From the NCBI GenBank assembly GCA_017396725.1, contig JAFQLA010000073.1, positions 1 through 5,865 of the forward strand: a stretch of 5,865 nt of DNA, given 5' to 3'. Of the stretch, positions 1 through 5,233 are shown piece after piece. The translations under genes and the position numbers were made by a program. Positions within the stretch are counted from its first letter, which is position 1. Every line of letters starts with the position of its first letter. The stretch is from Oscillospiraceae bacterium. GTDB lineage: Bacteria > Bacillota_A > Clostridia > Oscillospirales > Oscillospiraceae. Below the pieces are notes generated by a model. It ran no database searches, had not been told where the DNA came from, and saw nothing but the letters and a program-made list of their open reading frames with translations.

Positions 1-971
1 AGCGCGTTGAGCTCGCCGCCGGAGGATTTGCAGATCATATCCAGCACGCCCTTGAAGCACCAGAGGTTGGCGAAGATCAAGCGATAGAGGAAGGTGGAGT
101 GGCGGCCAAGGGTATCGAACATCTCCGCCGCGGGCTTGGTGAGGCGGCTGGGGAAGGGCTTATTTTCAATGGCCACAATGGCGCGGCCCAGCTTGCCCAC
201 GGACTGGCGGGGAGGCGGGGTGGAGGCGTGGCCGGGAGCGCCTTCGATCACGAGATCGTAGTTGAGCCCGCCCTTTTCGGCGATGCCCACCACGGCGCAC
301 TCCCGCTTGACGCCGGGGAACACATTTTCCACCACGGCGCCGCCTTCATCCACCACGATGAAGGGGCGGATGCCCTTTTGCTCCAGATAGCTCACAATAG
401 CGGGGCAGGAGAGCCCGTCCACCTCTTCGTCACCGGAGAAGGAGAGATAGAGGTCGTTTGCGGGGATGAAACCGTCGGAGAGCATTTTTTCCAGCGCTTC
501 CATCAAACCGCAGAGGGTGCCCTTGGTATCCAGCGTCCCGCGGCCCCAGATGCAGCCGTCCTTTACAAGGCCGTCAAAGGCGGGCACGGTCCACATTTCC
601 TCCACCACGGGCACCACATCGTAGTGCGCCATGCAGACGCTGGCCTTTTCGGCGCTCTTACCGGGAATGTGGTAGAGAATGCCGGAATTGCCGTGGCGGG
701 TGAGGGTGGCGGTTTTGTGGATGAGGGGATAGCGCTCTTCGAGGAGCGCGCGGAACTTTTCAAATTCCGTTTCCTCCACCAGGGAAAGATCGCGGTTGGA
801 AACGGTCTTGCAGCGGATCATCTGCTGCATGGTCTCCACGATGCGCTCACGGTCGAGGTCGATGGGGTCTTCTTCATATTTTTCTTCCGCCGCGGGCTTG
901 AAAGCTGCCGCGCGGATAAGAAGCACTGCCGCGAAAATAAGGATGGCGGCGGGGATGATCAGCCAAAGCAT
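1..971 (-). CDS. Membrane-anchored M20 family metallopeptidase (PM20D1/carboxypeptidase S-like), 3' end outside window
   Basis: Zinc-dependent amidohydrolase or peptidase of family M20; 323 codons are visible and the C-terminal part lies beyond the left edge. Residues 2-19 form one hydrophobic segment, followed by a charged linker. Family motifs appear in order: MAHYDVVPV (metal ligand H116, D118), a W..PAF stretch at 127-132, WGRGTLDTKG (bridging D148), SGDEEVDG (general base E182, metal ligand E183), VVDEGG (D208) and the lid-domain GAPGHAS (H248). The VVDEGG form and the N-terminal anchor resemble PM20D1 and yeast carboxypeptidase S more than DapE or ArgE. These relatives cleave peptides or N-acyl amino acids; the substrate here cannot be read. 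The last metal-binding His is expected in the missing part. The start is the ATG at 971-969, which overlaps the upstream stop (TGATG) and has AAGGGGTGG just before it, so translation is probably coupled to the membrane protein gene upstream. Membrane orientation is unclear because R20 and K25 follow the anchor. Confidence 0.9.
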   Translation of the reverse strand, partial: MLWLIIPAAILIFAAVLLIRAAAFKPAAEEKYEEDPIDLDRERIVETMQQMIRCKTVSNRDLSLVEETEFEKFRALLEERYPLIHKTATLTRHGNSGILYHIPGKSAEKASVCMAHYDVVPVVEEMWTVPAFDGLVKDGCIWGRGTLDTKGTLCGLMEALEKMLSDGFIPANDLYLSFSGDEEVDGLSCPAIVSYLEQKGIRPFIVVDEGGAVVENVFPGVKRECAVVGIAEKGGLNYDLVIEGAPGHASTPPPRQSVGKLGRAIVAIENKPFPSRLTKPAAEMFDTLGRHSTFLYRLIFANLWCFKGVLDMICKSSGGELNA

Positions 972-1624
972 CAGATCCACCCCTTATTGTACATCACGCG
1001 GCCCGCACCAAGGGCTACCAGCACGCCAACGGGCACCAGCACGCCAACGGAGGAGGCGAGAGAGGGAACGAGGGTGAAGAGCACCACCATGAAGATCAGG
1101 GGCACCAGCGCCAGCTTCCAGTTCTTGCTGACATACACCACGGCGAGGCCGCCGAAAAGCGCGGGGAGAATATTGTCGAAAGCGGGCTTGAGCACGGGGG
1201 AATTGAGAATGGGGGCCACCAGAGTGAGCAGGCACACGCCCACAGCCAGCACGATGGTGGTGACGATGGCGGAGGTGGCGATAGCGATGGTGGAGATGAT
1301 CTCGCCCTCTTCGGTGTTGGCCTTCACGTTTGCGTTTTCCATGGCGGTGAGGGCGCTGGGAGCCTTGAGGCTGGTGAGGTTACCGGTAACGAAAGCGAGA
1401 TAGGTGCCGGCGGTACCCAGCATGGGGGTGTAGGTGATGACTTCGATGACGCCAACGGTCCAGTAAATGGGGGCAACGCCAAGGAGACCCTTCAAAACAG
1501 CGGTAAGAGAAGGCCACGCGTCATAACGCACGCAGATGGCAACAGGAACCATGAGAACAACCACCACGGCAGTCCAGACCCAGATCTTGCCAAGGCGGTC
1601 GGTAGTTTTCATATAATCGTTCAT
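971..1624 (-). CDS. Small polytopic membrane protein, probable partner subunit of the DUF5058 protein
   Basis: A 217-residue, very hydrophobic protein with about five or six membrane segments (roughly 13-33, 46-66, 109-137, 150-166, 172-189, 191-208). I recognise it as the small membrane protein usually encoded beside DUF5058 genes, but know no characterised member. Striking parts are a segment with a buried acid (VIEVITY, E61), the polar stretch TGNLTSLKAPSAL (80-92), an acidic EEGE before IISTIAIATSAI (105-120) and LNSPVLKPAFDNILPALFGG (140-159). Polar residues inside membrane segments suggest a transport path, but that is inference. The ATG at 1624 follows AAGGAGG by 8 bases, and that site overlaps the TAA of the preceding gene. 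The stop overlaps the start of the M20 peptidase. An 18-bp tandem repeat encodes VGVLVP-VGVLVA in the last membrane segment. Most likely half of a two-subunit permease. Confidence 0.82.
   Translation of the reverse strand: MNDYMKTTDRLGKIWVWTAVVVVLMVPVAICVRYDAWPSLTAVLKGLLGVAPIYWTVGVIEVITYTPMLGTAGTYLAFVTGNLTSLKAPSALTAMENANVKANTEEGEIISTIAIATSAIVTTIVLAVGVCLLTLVAPILNSPVLKPAFDNILPALFGGLAVVYVSKNWKLALVPLIFMVVLFTLVPSLASSVGVLVPVGVLVALGAGRVMYNKGWI
976..985 (-). promoter_or_regulatory. Ribosome binding site of the M20 peptidase within the upstream gene
   Basis: AAGGGGTGGA lies inside the last codons of the upstream membrane protein gene, 4 bases before the ATG at 971. The stop and start share one base (TGATG, 973-969), so the peptidase is probably translated by coupling or re-initiation. 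Confidence 0.65.
1017..1050 (-). repeat. 18-bp-period in-frame tandem repeat
   Basis: The 16-base string ACCAGCACGCCAACGG (plus strand) occurs at 1017-1032 and again at 1035-1050, a period of 18 bases or exactly six codons. On the coding strand it gives VGVLVP followed by VGVLVA (residues 193-204 of the 217-aa membrane protein), in the last predicted membrane segment. Gain or loss of one copy would keep the reading frame but change the helix length by six residues. Confidence 0.9.
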
Positions 1625-1632
1625 ATTCGCTG

Positions 1633-1639
1633 CCTCCTT
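1633..1639 (-). promoter_or_regulatory. Ribosome binding site overlapping the preceding stop codon
   Basis: The minus strand reads TAAGGAGG. The TAA (1640-1638) ends the DUF5058-like gene, and its last two bases begin the AAGGAGG of the next gene, whose ATG lies 8 bases further on. Ribosomes finishing one gene will sit on the start signal of the next, which is consistent with coupled, balanced synthesis of the two membrane proteins. Confidence 0.8.
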
Positions 1640-2363
1640 ACTTGAGCAAAATGGGGGTGATGACCACGGCGAAGATCATGGCGCCCACCATGCTGATGGC
1701 CATGGCGTAGGTTTCCAGCCAGGCCATGCGGCACTTCTTGATGAGAAGACCGCAAAGAGCCATGAGAAGGGCGGAGAAGAGCAGCACGAAGATGGGGATA
1801 AAGCCTGCGATGCCGCTGCGGATATCGGCAAAGACCATGCCAAGGAAGGCGGAGATCATGCCAAGGAACATGGCGGTGAGGAAGATGTCGCCCCAGCGGC
1901 TGTCCTTATTCTTGATCTTCAGCATGCCGCCGTTGATCTTCTTCATGAGAATGGGGGGCAGGCAGATGCTGGGCAGGATCCCGATGGTCATGACCCACGC
2001 GATGGCGGAGAAGACCTTGGGGTCGGTGATCATTTCGGAAAGGGAGATGCCCAGCGCGTTTGCGGTGGAGGTGGCTGCGGGCAGCTCGTAGGTGATGGCG
2101 CCGATGACGCTCATGCGGATCCAGGGCAGGGGAATGCCCAGGAACTGGGAGAGGGTCACAATGCCGATGAGGAAGGAAATAGCGGGTGCGATGGTAAAGA
2201 CCGCGGTGGAAATGATGGTCTTTTTCAGCGCTGCGCTGCTAAAACCGATCTCCTTGCCGCGGCGGTAAGCGCGCACAAGGAAAAAGGTGGACTGCGCCAG
2301 CACAAAGATGATGACGCACACGGCCACGCCGTACATAAATAAGCTGTTGGTGCTGAATTCCAC
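1638..2363 (-). CDS. DUF5058-like integral membrane protein, GTG start
   Basis: A 241-residue membrane protein with about six or seven hydrophobic segments (roughly 8-30, 50-72, 84-104, 118-139, 160-180, 186-208, 217-239). Motifs I associate with DUF5058 are LAQSTFFLVRAYRRGKE (22-38), a TIISTAVFTIAPAIS segment (49-63), GIPLPWIRMSVIGAITYE (76-93) and ITDPKVFSAIAWVMT (112-126). E93 sits in an otherwise hydrophobic stretch. No member of known function comes to mind. The frame is open back to a TTG at 2408, and an ATG lies at 2372, but AAGGAGG (2379-2373) abuts that ATG with no spacer. The GTG at 2363 lies 9 bases downstream of it and gives the expected MEF-type N-terminus, so I chose it. The gene follows the hydrolase stop by 48 bases, and its own TAA lies inside the ribosome binding site of the next gene. 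Likely one half of a two-subunit permease. Confidence 0.82.
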   Translation of the reverse strand: MEFSTNSLFMYGVAVCVIIFVLAQSTFFLVRAYRRGKEIGFSSAALKKTIISTAVFTIAPAISFLIGIVTLSQFLGIPLPWIRMSVIGAITYELPAATSTANALGISLSEMITDPKVFSAIAWVMTIGILPSICLPPILMKKINGGMLKIKNKDSRWGDIFLTAMFLGMISAFLGMVFADIRSGIAGFIPIFVLLFSALLMALCGLLIKKCRMAWLETYAMAISMVGAMIFAVVITPILLK

Positions 2364-2372
2364 TTGGAACAT

Positions 2373-2379
2373 CCTCCTT
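2373..2379 (-). promoter_or_regulatory. Ribosome binding site AAGGAGG deciding a GTG start
   Basis: A perfect AAGGAGG is followed immediately by ATG (2372) and, 9 bases later, by an in-frame GTG (2363). Zero spacing rules out efficient use of the ATG, so the GTG is the probable start of the DUF5058-like gene. The upstream TTG at 2408 has no such site at a suitable distance. Confidence 0.75.
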
Positions 2380-2411
2380 ATAGTTATGATTTTTTGACTC
2401 AAACGCAATAA

Positions 2412-3356
2412 TTATACATGATTTTCGCCGCCGACACAACTGCGGATAAAGTCCGTTGCGATGGAAAGGTAGCGCTCTTTATCTTTGATATAGCTGATGC
2501 CGTGGTGCGCCTCGGGGAAGACATGGAGGTTGATGGCCGGATTGGCCTTTGCGATGGCATAGCTCATCTCCACCGGCACGAAGGCGTCCGCCTCCCCGTG
2601 GATGAGGGTGATGGGGATCTTTGCGCCGTCCACACCCGTTACGGCGGAAGCTTCCCCGGGGTCAATGCCGCCCGCGAAAAGGAGGGCGCCCAGATGCACG
2701 AAGGGATAGGCCAGAGCGGGAGGGAGCTTCATATCCCCCGCCACCTTGCAGATGATCTCTTTGGGGGTGGTGTAGGGGGAGTCGGCAAGGATGCCCTTTA
2801 CATTTTGGGGCAGTTCCAGCCCTGCCGCCATCAGCACCGTGGCAGCGCCCATGGAGATGCCGTAGAGCATGATGGGGGTTTGGGCGCCGAAGCGGGCATT
2901 GGCGTATTCGATCCATGAGAGCACGTCGAACCGCTCACGGATGCCGAAGGTCACGGCATGTCCCTCGCTTTTCCCCTGCGCGCGGTTGTGGATCAAAAGC
3001 ACGTTGCAGCCAAGCCGGCGCAAGAGCGGCATGCCGCCGCAGAAATCCCGGGTGGCGGTGGCGCGGTAGCCGTGAACGCAGATGCCGAGGGGCGCGCCGT
3101 CGCGGACATGGTAGTACTGGGCGGCAAGGGTCAAGCCGTCGCGGGAGGTGGTGGTGACCTCTTCAAAGGGGATGGAGGCGGCGTGGCGGATCATTTCGCG
3201 CATGGTCTCACGGCCCGCGAGATAGGCCTTCCCCGCGGGGAGGGAGAAAATGTCGTTTTGCCCCTTGTGAGGGGAATGGAAGGTGATGAAATAGGCGCCG
3301 TAAGAAGCGAGGACGATAAGGGCGCAGAGGACAAGGAAAATCACAAGAGAGATCAT
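2412..3356 (-). CDS. Membrane-anchored alpha/beta hydrolase (YqkD/BEM46-like)
   Basis: A 314-residue serine hydrolase of the alpha/beta fold. Residues 2-25 form a single hydrophobic anchor or uncleaved signal. The catalytic domain shows, in order, the oxyanion-hole strand CVHGYRAT (93-100), NRAQGKSEG (124-132), the nucleophile elbow GISMG with S168, the acid in HGEADAFVP (D257) and the catalytic His in EAHHG (H285, or H284). Length and motif order match uncharacterised COG1073 proteins such as Bacillus YqkD; esterase, lipase or peptidase activity are all possible. The frame is open to an ATG at 3419, but that extension reads through the terminator hairpin of the upstream gene and puts charged residues before the anchor. 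The ATG at 3356, with AGAAGG 5 bases upstream, is the better start. It is the first gene of a four-gene unit ending with the M20 peptidase. No separate promoter could be identified between the terminator and this start. Confidence 0.88.
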   Translation of the reverse strand: MISLVIFLVLCALIVLASYGAYFITFHSPHKGQNDIFSLPAGKAYLAGRETMREMIRHAASIPFEEVTTTSRDGLTLAAQYYHVRDGAPLGICVHGYRATATRDFCGGMPLLRRLGCNVLLIHNRAQGKSEGHAVTFGIRERFDVLSWIEYANARFGAQTPIMLYGISMGAATVLMAAGLELPQNVKGILADSPYTTPKEIICKVAGDMKLPPALAYPFVHLGALLFAGGIDPGEASAVTGVDGAKIPITLIHGEADAFVPVEMSYAIAKANPAINLHVFPEAHHGISYIKDKERYLSIATDFIRSCVGGENHV

Positions 3357-3377
3357 GGGGGCCTTCTTTCTTACATC

Positions 3378-3413
3378 AAAAAAATACGGAGCCTTTGACT
3401 TGCAAAGGCTCCG
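3378..3413 (-). terminator. Intrinsic terminator of the 80-aa HPr-like gene
   Basis: A perfect 10-bp inverted repeat, CGGAGCCTTT (3387-3396) and AAAGGCTCCG (3404-3413), encloses a 7-base loop. On the minus strand it is followed by TATTTTTTT (3386-3378). It lies 15 bases after the stop of the 80-aa gene and only 21 bases before the hydrolase start. It could therefore also attenuate transcription entering the downstream operon. Confidence 0.88.
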
Positions 3414-3428
3414 CATCATAGCGGGATA

Positions 3429-3671
3429 TCAGAGCACGTGCTGGTTTTCGGAGAGGAAGCGCAGCAGCTTGGGCTCATCTTCCTTGTATTCGCAGAAGAG
3501 TTCCAGTTCATCACCGTGTTCGCTCAGGAGTGCGCCCATAGCGATATAGCGGCTGAACTTGCTCTTGAGAGCAAACTGGTCGCCCTGTTCACTCTTGAGA
3601 TAAACTTCGCCGCGGCAAGTATCTACAACTGCCAGGAAAGCGTTAACGTCATCGATGTTGGTAAACTTCAT
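3429..3671 (-). CDS. Small HPr-like protein lacking the active-site histidine
   Basis: An 80-residue soluble, acidic protein. I know similar short clostridial proteins only as hypothetical, sometimes mislabelled as polyA polymerase. By eye its pattern follows the HPr fold of the sugar phosphotransferase system: a helix DVNAFLAVVDTC (8-19), strand GEVYLKS (21-27), then ALKSKFSRYIAMGALL (34-49) in the place of HPr NLKSIMGVMSL, strand DELELFC (54-60) and a last helix EDEPKLLRFLSEN (64-76). S37 matches HPr Ser46. The HPr His15 region falls near residues 6-7 (I, D), so no phosphorylatable histidine is present. A regulatory rather than phosphocarrier role is inference. The ATG at 3671 has AAAGGAG 9 bases upstream. 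An in-frame ATG at 3719 exists but lies about at the predicted transcription start. The gene has its own probable promoter and terminator, so it is likely monocistronic. Confidence 0.82.
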   Translation of the reverse strand: MKFTNIDDVNAFLAVVDTCRGEVYLKSEQGDQFALKSKFSRYIAMGALLSEHGDELELFCEYKEDEPKLLRFLSENQHVL

Positions 3672-3697
3672 AGTGTGCCACTCCTTTGAATAATTTC

Positions 3698-3716
3698 GGT
3701 GCGGCGGAGGCCGACC
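3698..3716 (-). promoter_or_regulatory. Possible leader hairpin with a CUCC loop
   Basis: The leader of the 80-aa gene can fold as GGU/ACC plus CGGC/GCCG with one bulged base and a four-base CUCC loop. The loop is complementary to the GGAG of the ribosome binding site 10-15 bases downstream. A short stem like this can arise by chance in G+C-rich DNA, so its regulatory meaning is only a suggestion. Confidence 0.3.
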
Positions 3717-3731
3717 CATAGTTATGTCCTA

Positions 3732-3760
3732 TATATATCATATTTTTGCGGACAAATCAA
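3732..3760 (-). promoter_or_regulatory. Probable sigma-A promoter of the 80-aa gene
   Basis: On the minus strand TTGATT (3760-3755) is separated by 17 bases from TATATA (3737-3732) in an A+T-rich stretch that contrasts with the G+C-rich coding regions. Each box matches the consensus at four of six positions. The predicted transcription start is near 3725, giving a leader of about 54 bases to the ATG at 3671. An overlapping TATGAT could serve as an alternative -10 box. Confidence 0.55.
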
Positions 3761-3782
3761 CAGTTACATCGAAAATAGATAT

Positions 3783-3818
3783 AAAAAAAGAGCTGTTCGG
3801 TAAAGAACAGCTCTTTTT
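3783..3818 (-). terminator. Strong intrinsic terminator after the symporter gene
   Basis: A 14-bp perfect inverted repeat (3785-3798 with 3805-3818; core GAGCTGTTC/GAACAGCTC) has a 6-base loop, followed on the minus strand by a run of T's (3789-3783). It starts 7 bases after the symporter stop and ends the dehydrogenase-symporter unit. The A and T runs on both flanks would let it work in both directions, but no plus-strand gene leads into it. Confidence 0.93.
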
Positions 3819-3824
3819 CGGTGA

Positions 3825-5192
3825 TCAGAAATACACATCCATGATGAAGAAGAATACCACTACCAGCACGATGGGATAGATGTAGCAGATGTAGCCCTTC
3901 ATCCAGTCGTATACCTTCAGCTTGCTGCCTTCGCTGCCTTCGTTGGCAGCTTCCTTGAAGCCGCTGAACTTCCAGCGGAAGAGCAAAAAGGCCAGCATCA
4001 GAATGGAGCCAAGGCTCAGGCACAGGCTGGAGACGAAGTCGAAGAAATCGAAGAAGCCCAGGCCCAGGATCTTCAGGTTGGAAAGCATGGCGCTGCCGCC
4101 GAAGGAGAGGATAAAGAGAATGGAGAAGAGGAACTGTGCCACGCACACGATGGTGGCGACCTTGCGGCGGCTCCATTCGGGCTTGGCGTCACAAAGAACG
4201 GCTACCAGCGCTTCGCTGCCGCCCACATTGGAGGAGAAGCCGGCGAAGAATACGCAGATCATGAAGAGCAGGCCGAAGATGAGGCCGAAGCTGCCCATGG
4301 AGTTAAAGAGGTTGGGCAGCGTCACGAAGATGAGGCTGGGGCCGATGGCGGGCTCGATGTTGAAAGCGAAGAGGGCGGGCACGCAGATAAGGCCTGCCAG
4401 CACGGCAACGGAGGTATCCATCACCGCGGTGGTGACGGCGGAGCTGACCAGCTTACCCTTGGGGGCAAAGTAGCTGCCGTACACATAAGCGCAGCACATG
4501 CCCACGCCGATGGAGTAGAACACCTGCACGCAGGCGGCGGAGACGGAGGCCATGGAGACCTTGGAGAAATCGGGGATGATGTACCACAGGAGACCGTCGA
4601 TAGCGCCGGGGAGGCAGATGGAGTAGACGGCAAGGCCGATCATGATGGCAAGGAGGGTAGGCATCAGGATGGAGGATACCTTTTCCACGCCCTTTTTCAC
4701 GCCGCCGCAGATGCACATCCAGACAAGGAAGACCTGAATGGCGGAGTACACCACGTTGATGGGCTGGCTGGTGACCGAGCCGAAGGCTGCGCCCAGCTCT
4801 TCAGGAGAGAGGGAGGAGAGGGAGCCGGAGAGGAGCTTTACGATGTAGCCGATGGTCCAGCCGCCAACGATCATGGCAGCATAGCTCACCATGATGAAGA
4901 TGGCGATGCAGCCGAGAACGCCGATGATGCTCCAGCGGGACTTCTTGTTGTTAGCCAGCACCTTCATGCCTGCGATGGGGGAAAGGCGGCTCTTGCGGCC
5001 CATGGAAAGCTCGATAACGAAAGCGGGGATACCTACCAGCGCAACGGCCAGCAGATAGATGATGAGGAAGGCGCCGCCGCCGTTGTTGCCCACCATGTAG
5101 GGGAATTTCCAAAGGTTACCGATGCCGATGCAGAATGCTGCCATGGAGAAGATAAAGCCAAGACGGGAGGCAAATCCTCTTTTCTGTTCCAT
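3825..5192 (-). CDS. Sodium-dependent amino acid symporter, neurotransmitter:sodium symporter (LeuT) family
   Basis: A 455-residue inner-membrane transporter expected to couple Na+ entry to uptake of an amino acid. TM1 carries the family signature CIGIGNLWKFPY (21-32) followed by NNGGGAFL, including N26, equivalent to the LeuT Na1 ligand Asn27. K29 replaces the gate arginine (LeuT Arg30), a conservative change. The unwound TM6 appears as QVFYSIGVG (223-231). TM7 has D259 before VAVLAG near the LeuT Asn286 position. TM8 has FFAGFSSN (315-322), where S320 and S321 correspond to the Na2 ligands Thr354 and Ser355. I count 11 membrane segments, as in Tyt1-type bacterial members, rather than 12; length is normal for bacteria. 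The ATG at 5192 has AAGGA 7 bases upstream. It follows the dehydrogenase gene by 41 bases and is followed by a strong terminator. The substrate is not readable; the neighbour suggests a branched-chain, aromatic or other hydrophobic amino acid. Confidence 0.95.
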   Translation of the reverse strand: MEQKRGFASRLGFIFSMAAFCIGIGNLWKFPYMVGNNGGGAFLIIYLLAVALVGIPAFVIELSMGRKSRLSPIAGMKVLANNKKSRWSIIGVLGCIAIFIMVSYAAMIVGGWTIGYIVKLLSGSLSSLSPEELGAAFGSVTSQPINVVYSAIQVFLVWMCICGGVKKGVEKVSSILMPTLLAIMIGLAVYSICLPGAIDGLLWYIIPDFSKVSMASVSAACVQVFYSIGVGMCCAYVYGSYFAPKGKLVSSAVTTAVMDTSVAVLAGLICVPALFAFNIEPAIGPSLIFVTLPNLFNSMGSFGLIFGLLFMICVFFAGFSSNVGGSEALVAVLCDAKPEWSRRKVATIVCVAQFLFSILFILSFGGSAMLSNLKILGLGFFDFFDFVSSLCLSLGSILMLAFLLFRWKFSGFKEAANEGSEGSKLKVYDWMKGYICYIYPIVLVVVFFFIMDVYF

Positions 5193-5233
5193 AAAAATGT
5201 CCTTTTCTTTCTTTAAAATGGCTGGGGTATGGC

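Noticed and set aside
99..1403. Long 434-codon open frame on the plus strand
   Set aside because: It lies antisense to the M20 gene, which shows all catalytic motifs, and to the membrane protein gene. Its His- and Gly-rich translation matches no family, so it is a by-product of G+C-rich codon use.
2364..2411. Possible internal promoter between the hydrolase and DUF5058-like genes (TTGCGT and TATAAG-like boxes)
   Set aside because: The boxes either match poorly or have the wrong spacing (about 14 bases), so this was not called.
2418..2918. Plus-strand open frame of 166 codons
   Set aside because: Antisense to the alpha/beta hydrolase, whose catalytic triad is encoded on the minus strand; no family motif seen.
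3357..3419. N-terminal extension of the hydrolase to the ATG at 3419
   Set aside because: It would translate the terminator hairpin of the preceding gene and place charged residues before the anchor; the ATG at 3356 has a suitable ribosome binding site.
3672..3719. Extension of the 80-aa protein to an ATG at 3719
   Set aside because: It has a weak AGGA upstream but lies about at the predicted transcription start; the stronger AAAGGAG serves the ATG at 3671 and the HPr-like pattern begins there.
4034..4066. Short repeat encoding FFDFFDF in the symporter
   Set aside because: Copies are imperfect and only a few codons long; probably ordinary composition of TM10.
3922..4473. Plus-strand open frame of 183 codons, rich in Lys and Arg
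   Set aside because: Antisense to the symporter membrane segments; no recognisable domain and no supporting context.
4802..4835. Purine-rich tract in the symporter gene
   Set aside because: It is explained by Ser, Leu and Glu codons of an extramembrane loop (residues 120-133); no repeat unit or sign of a separate function.
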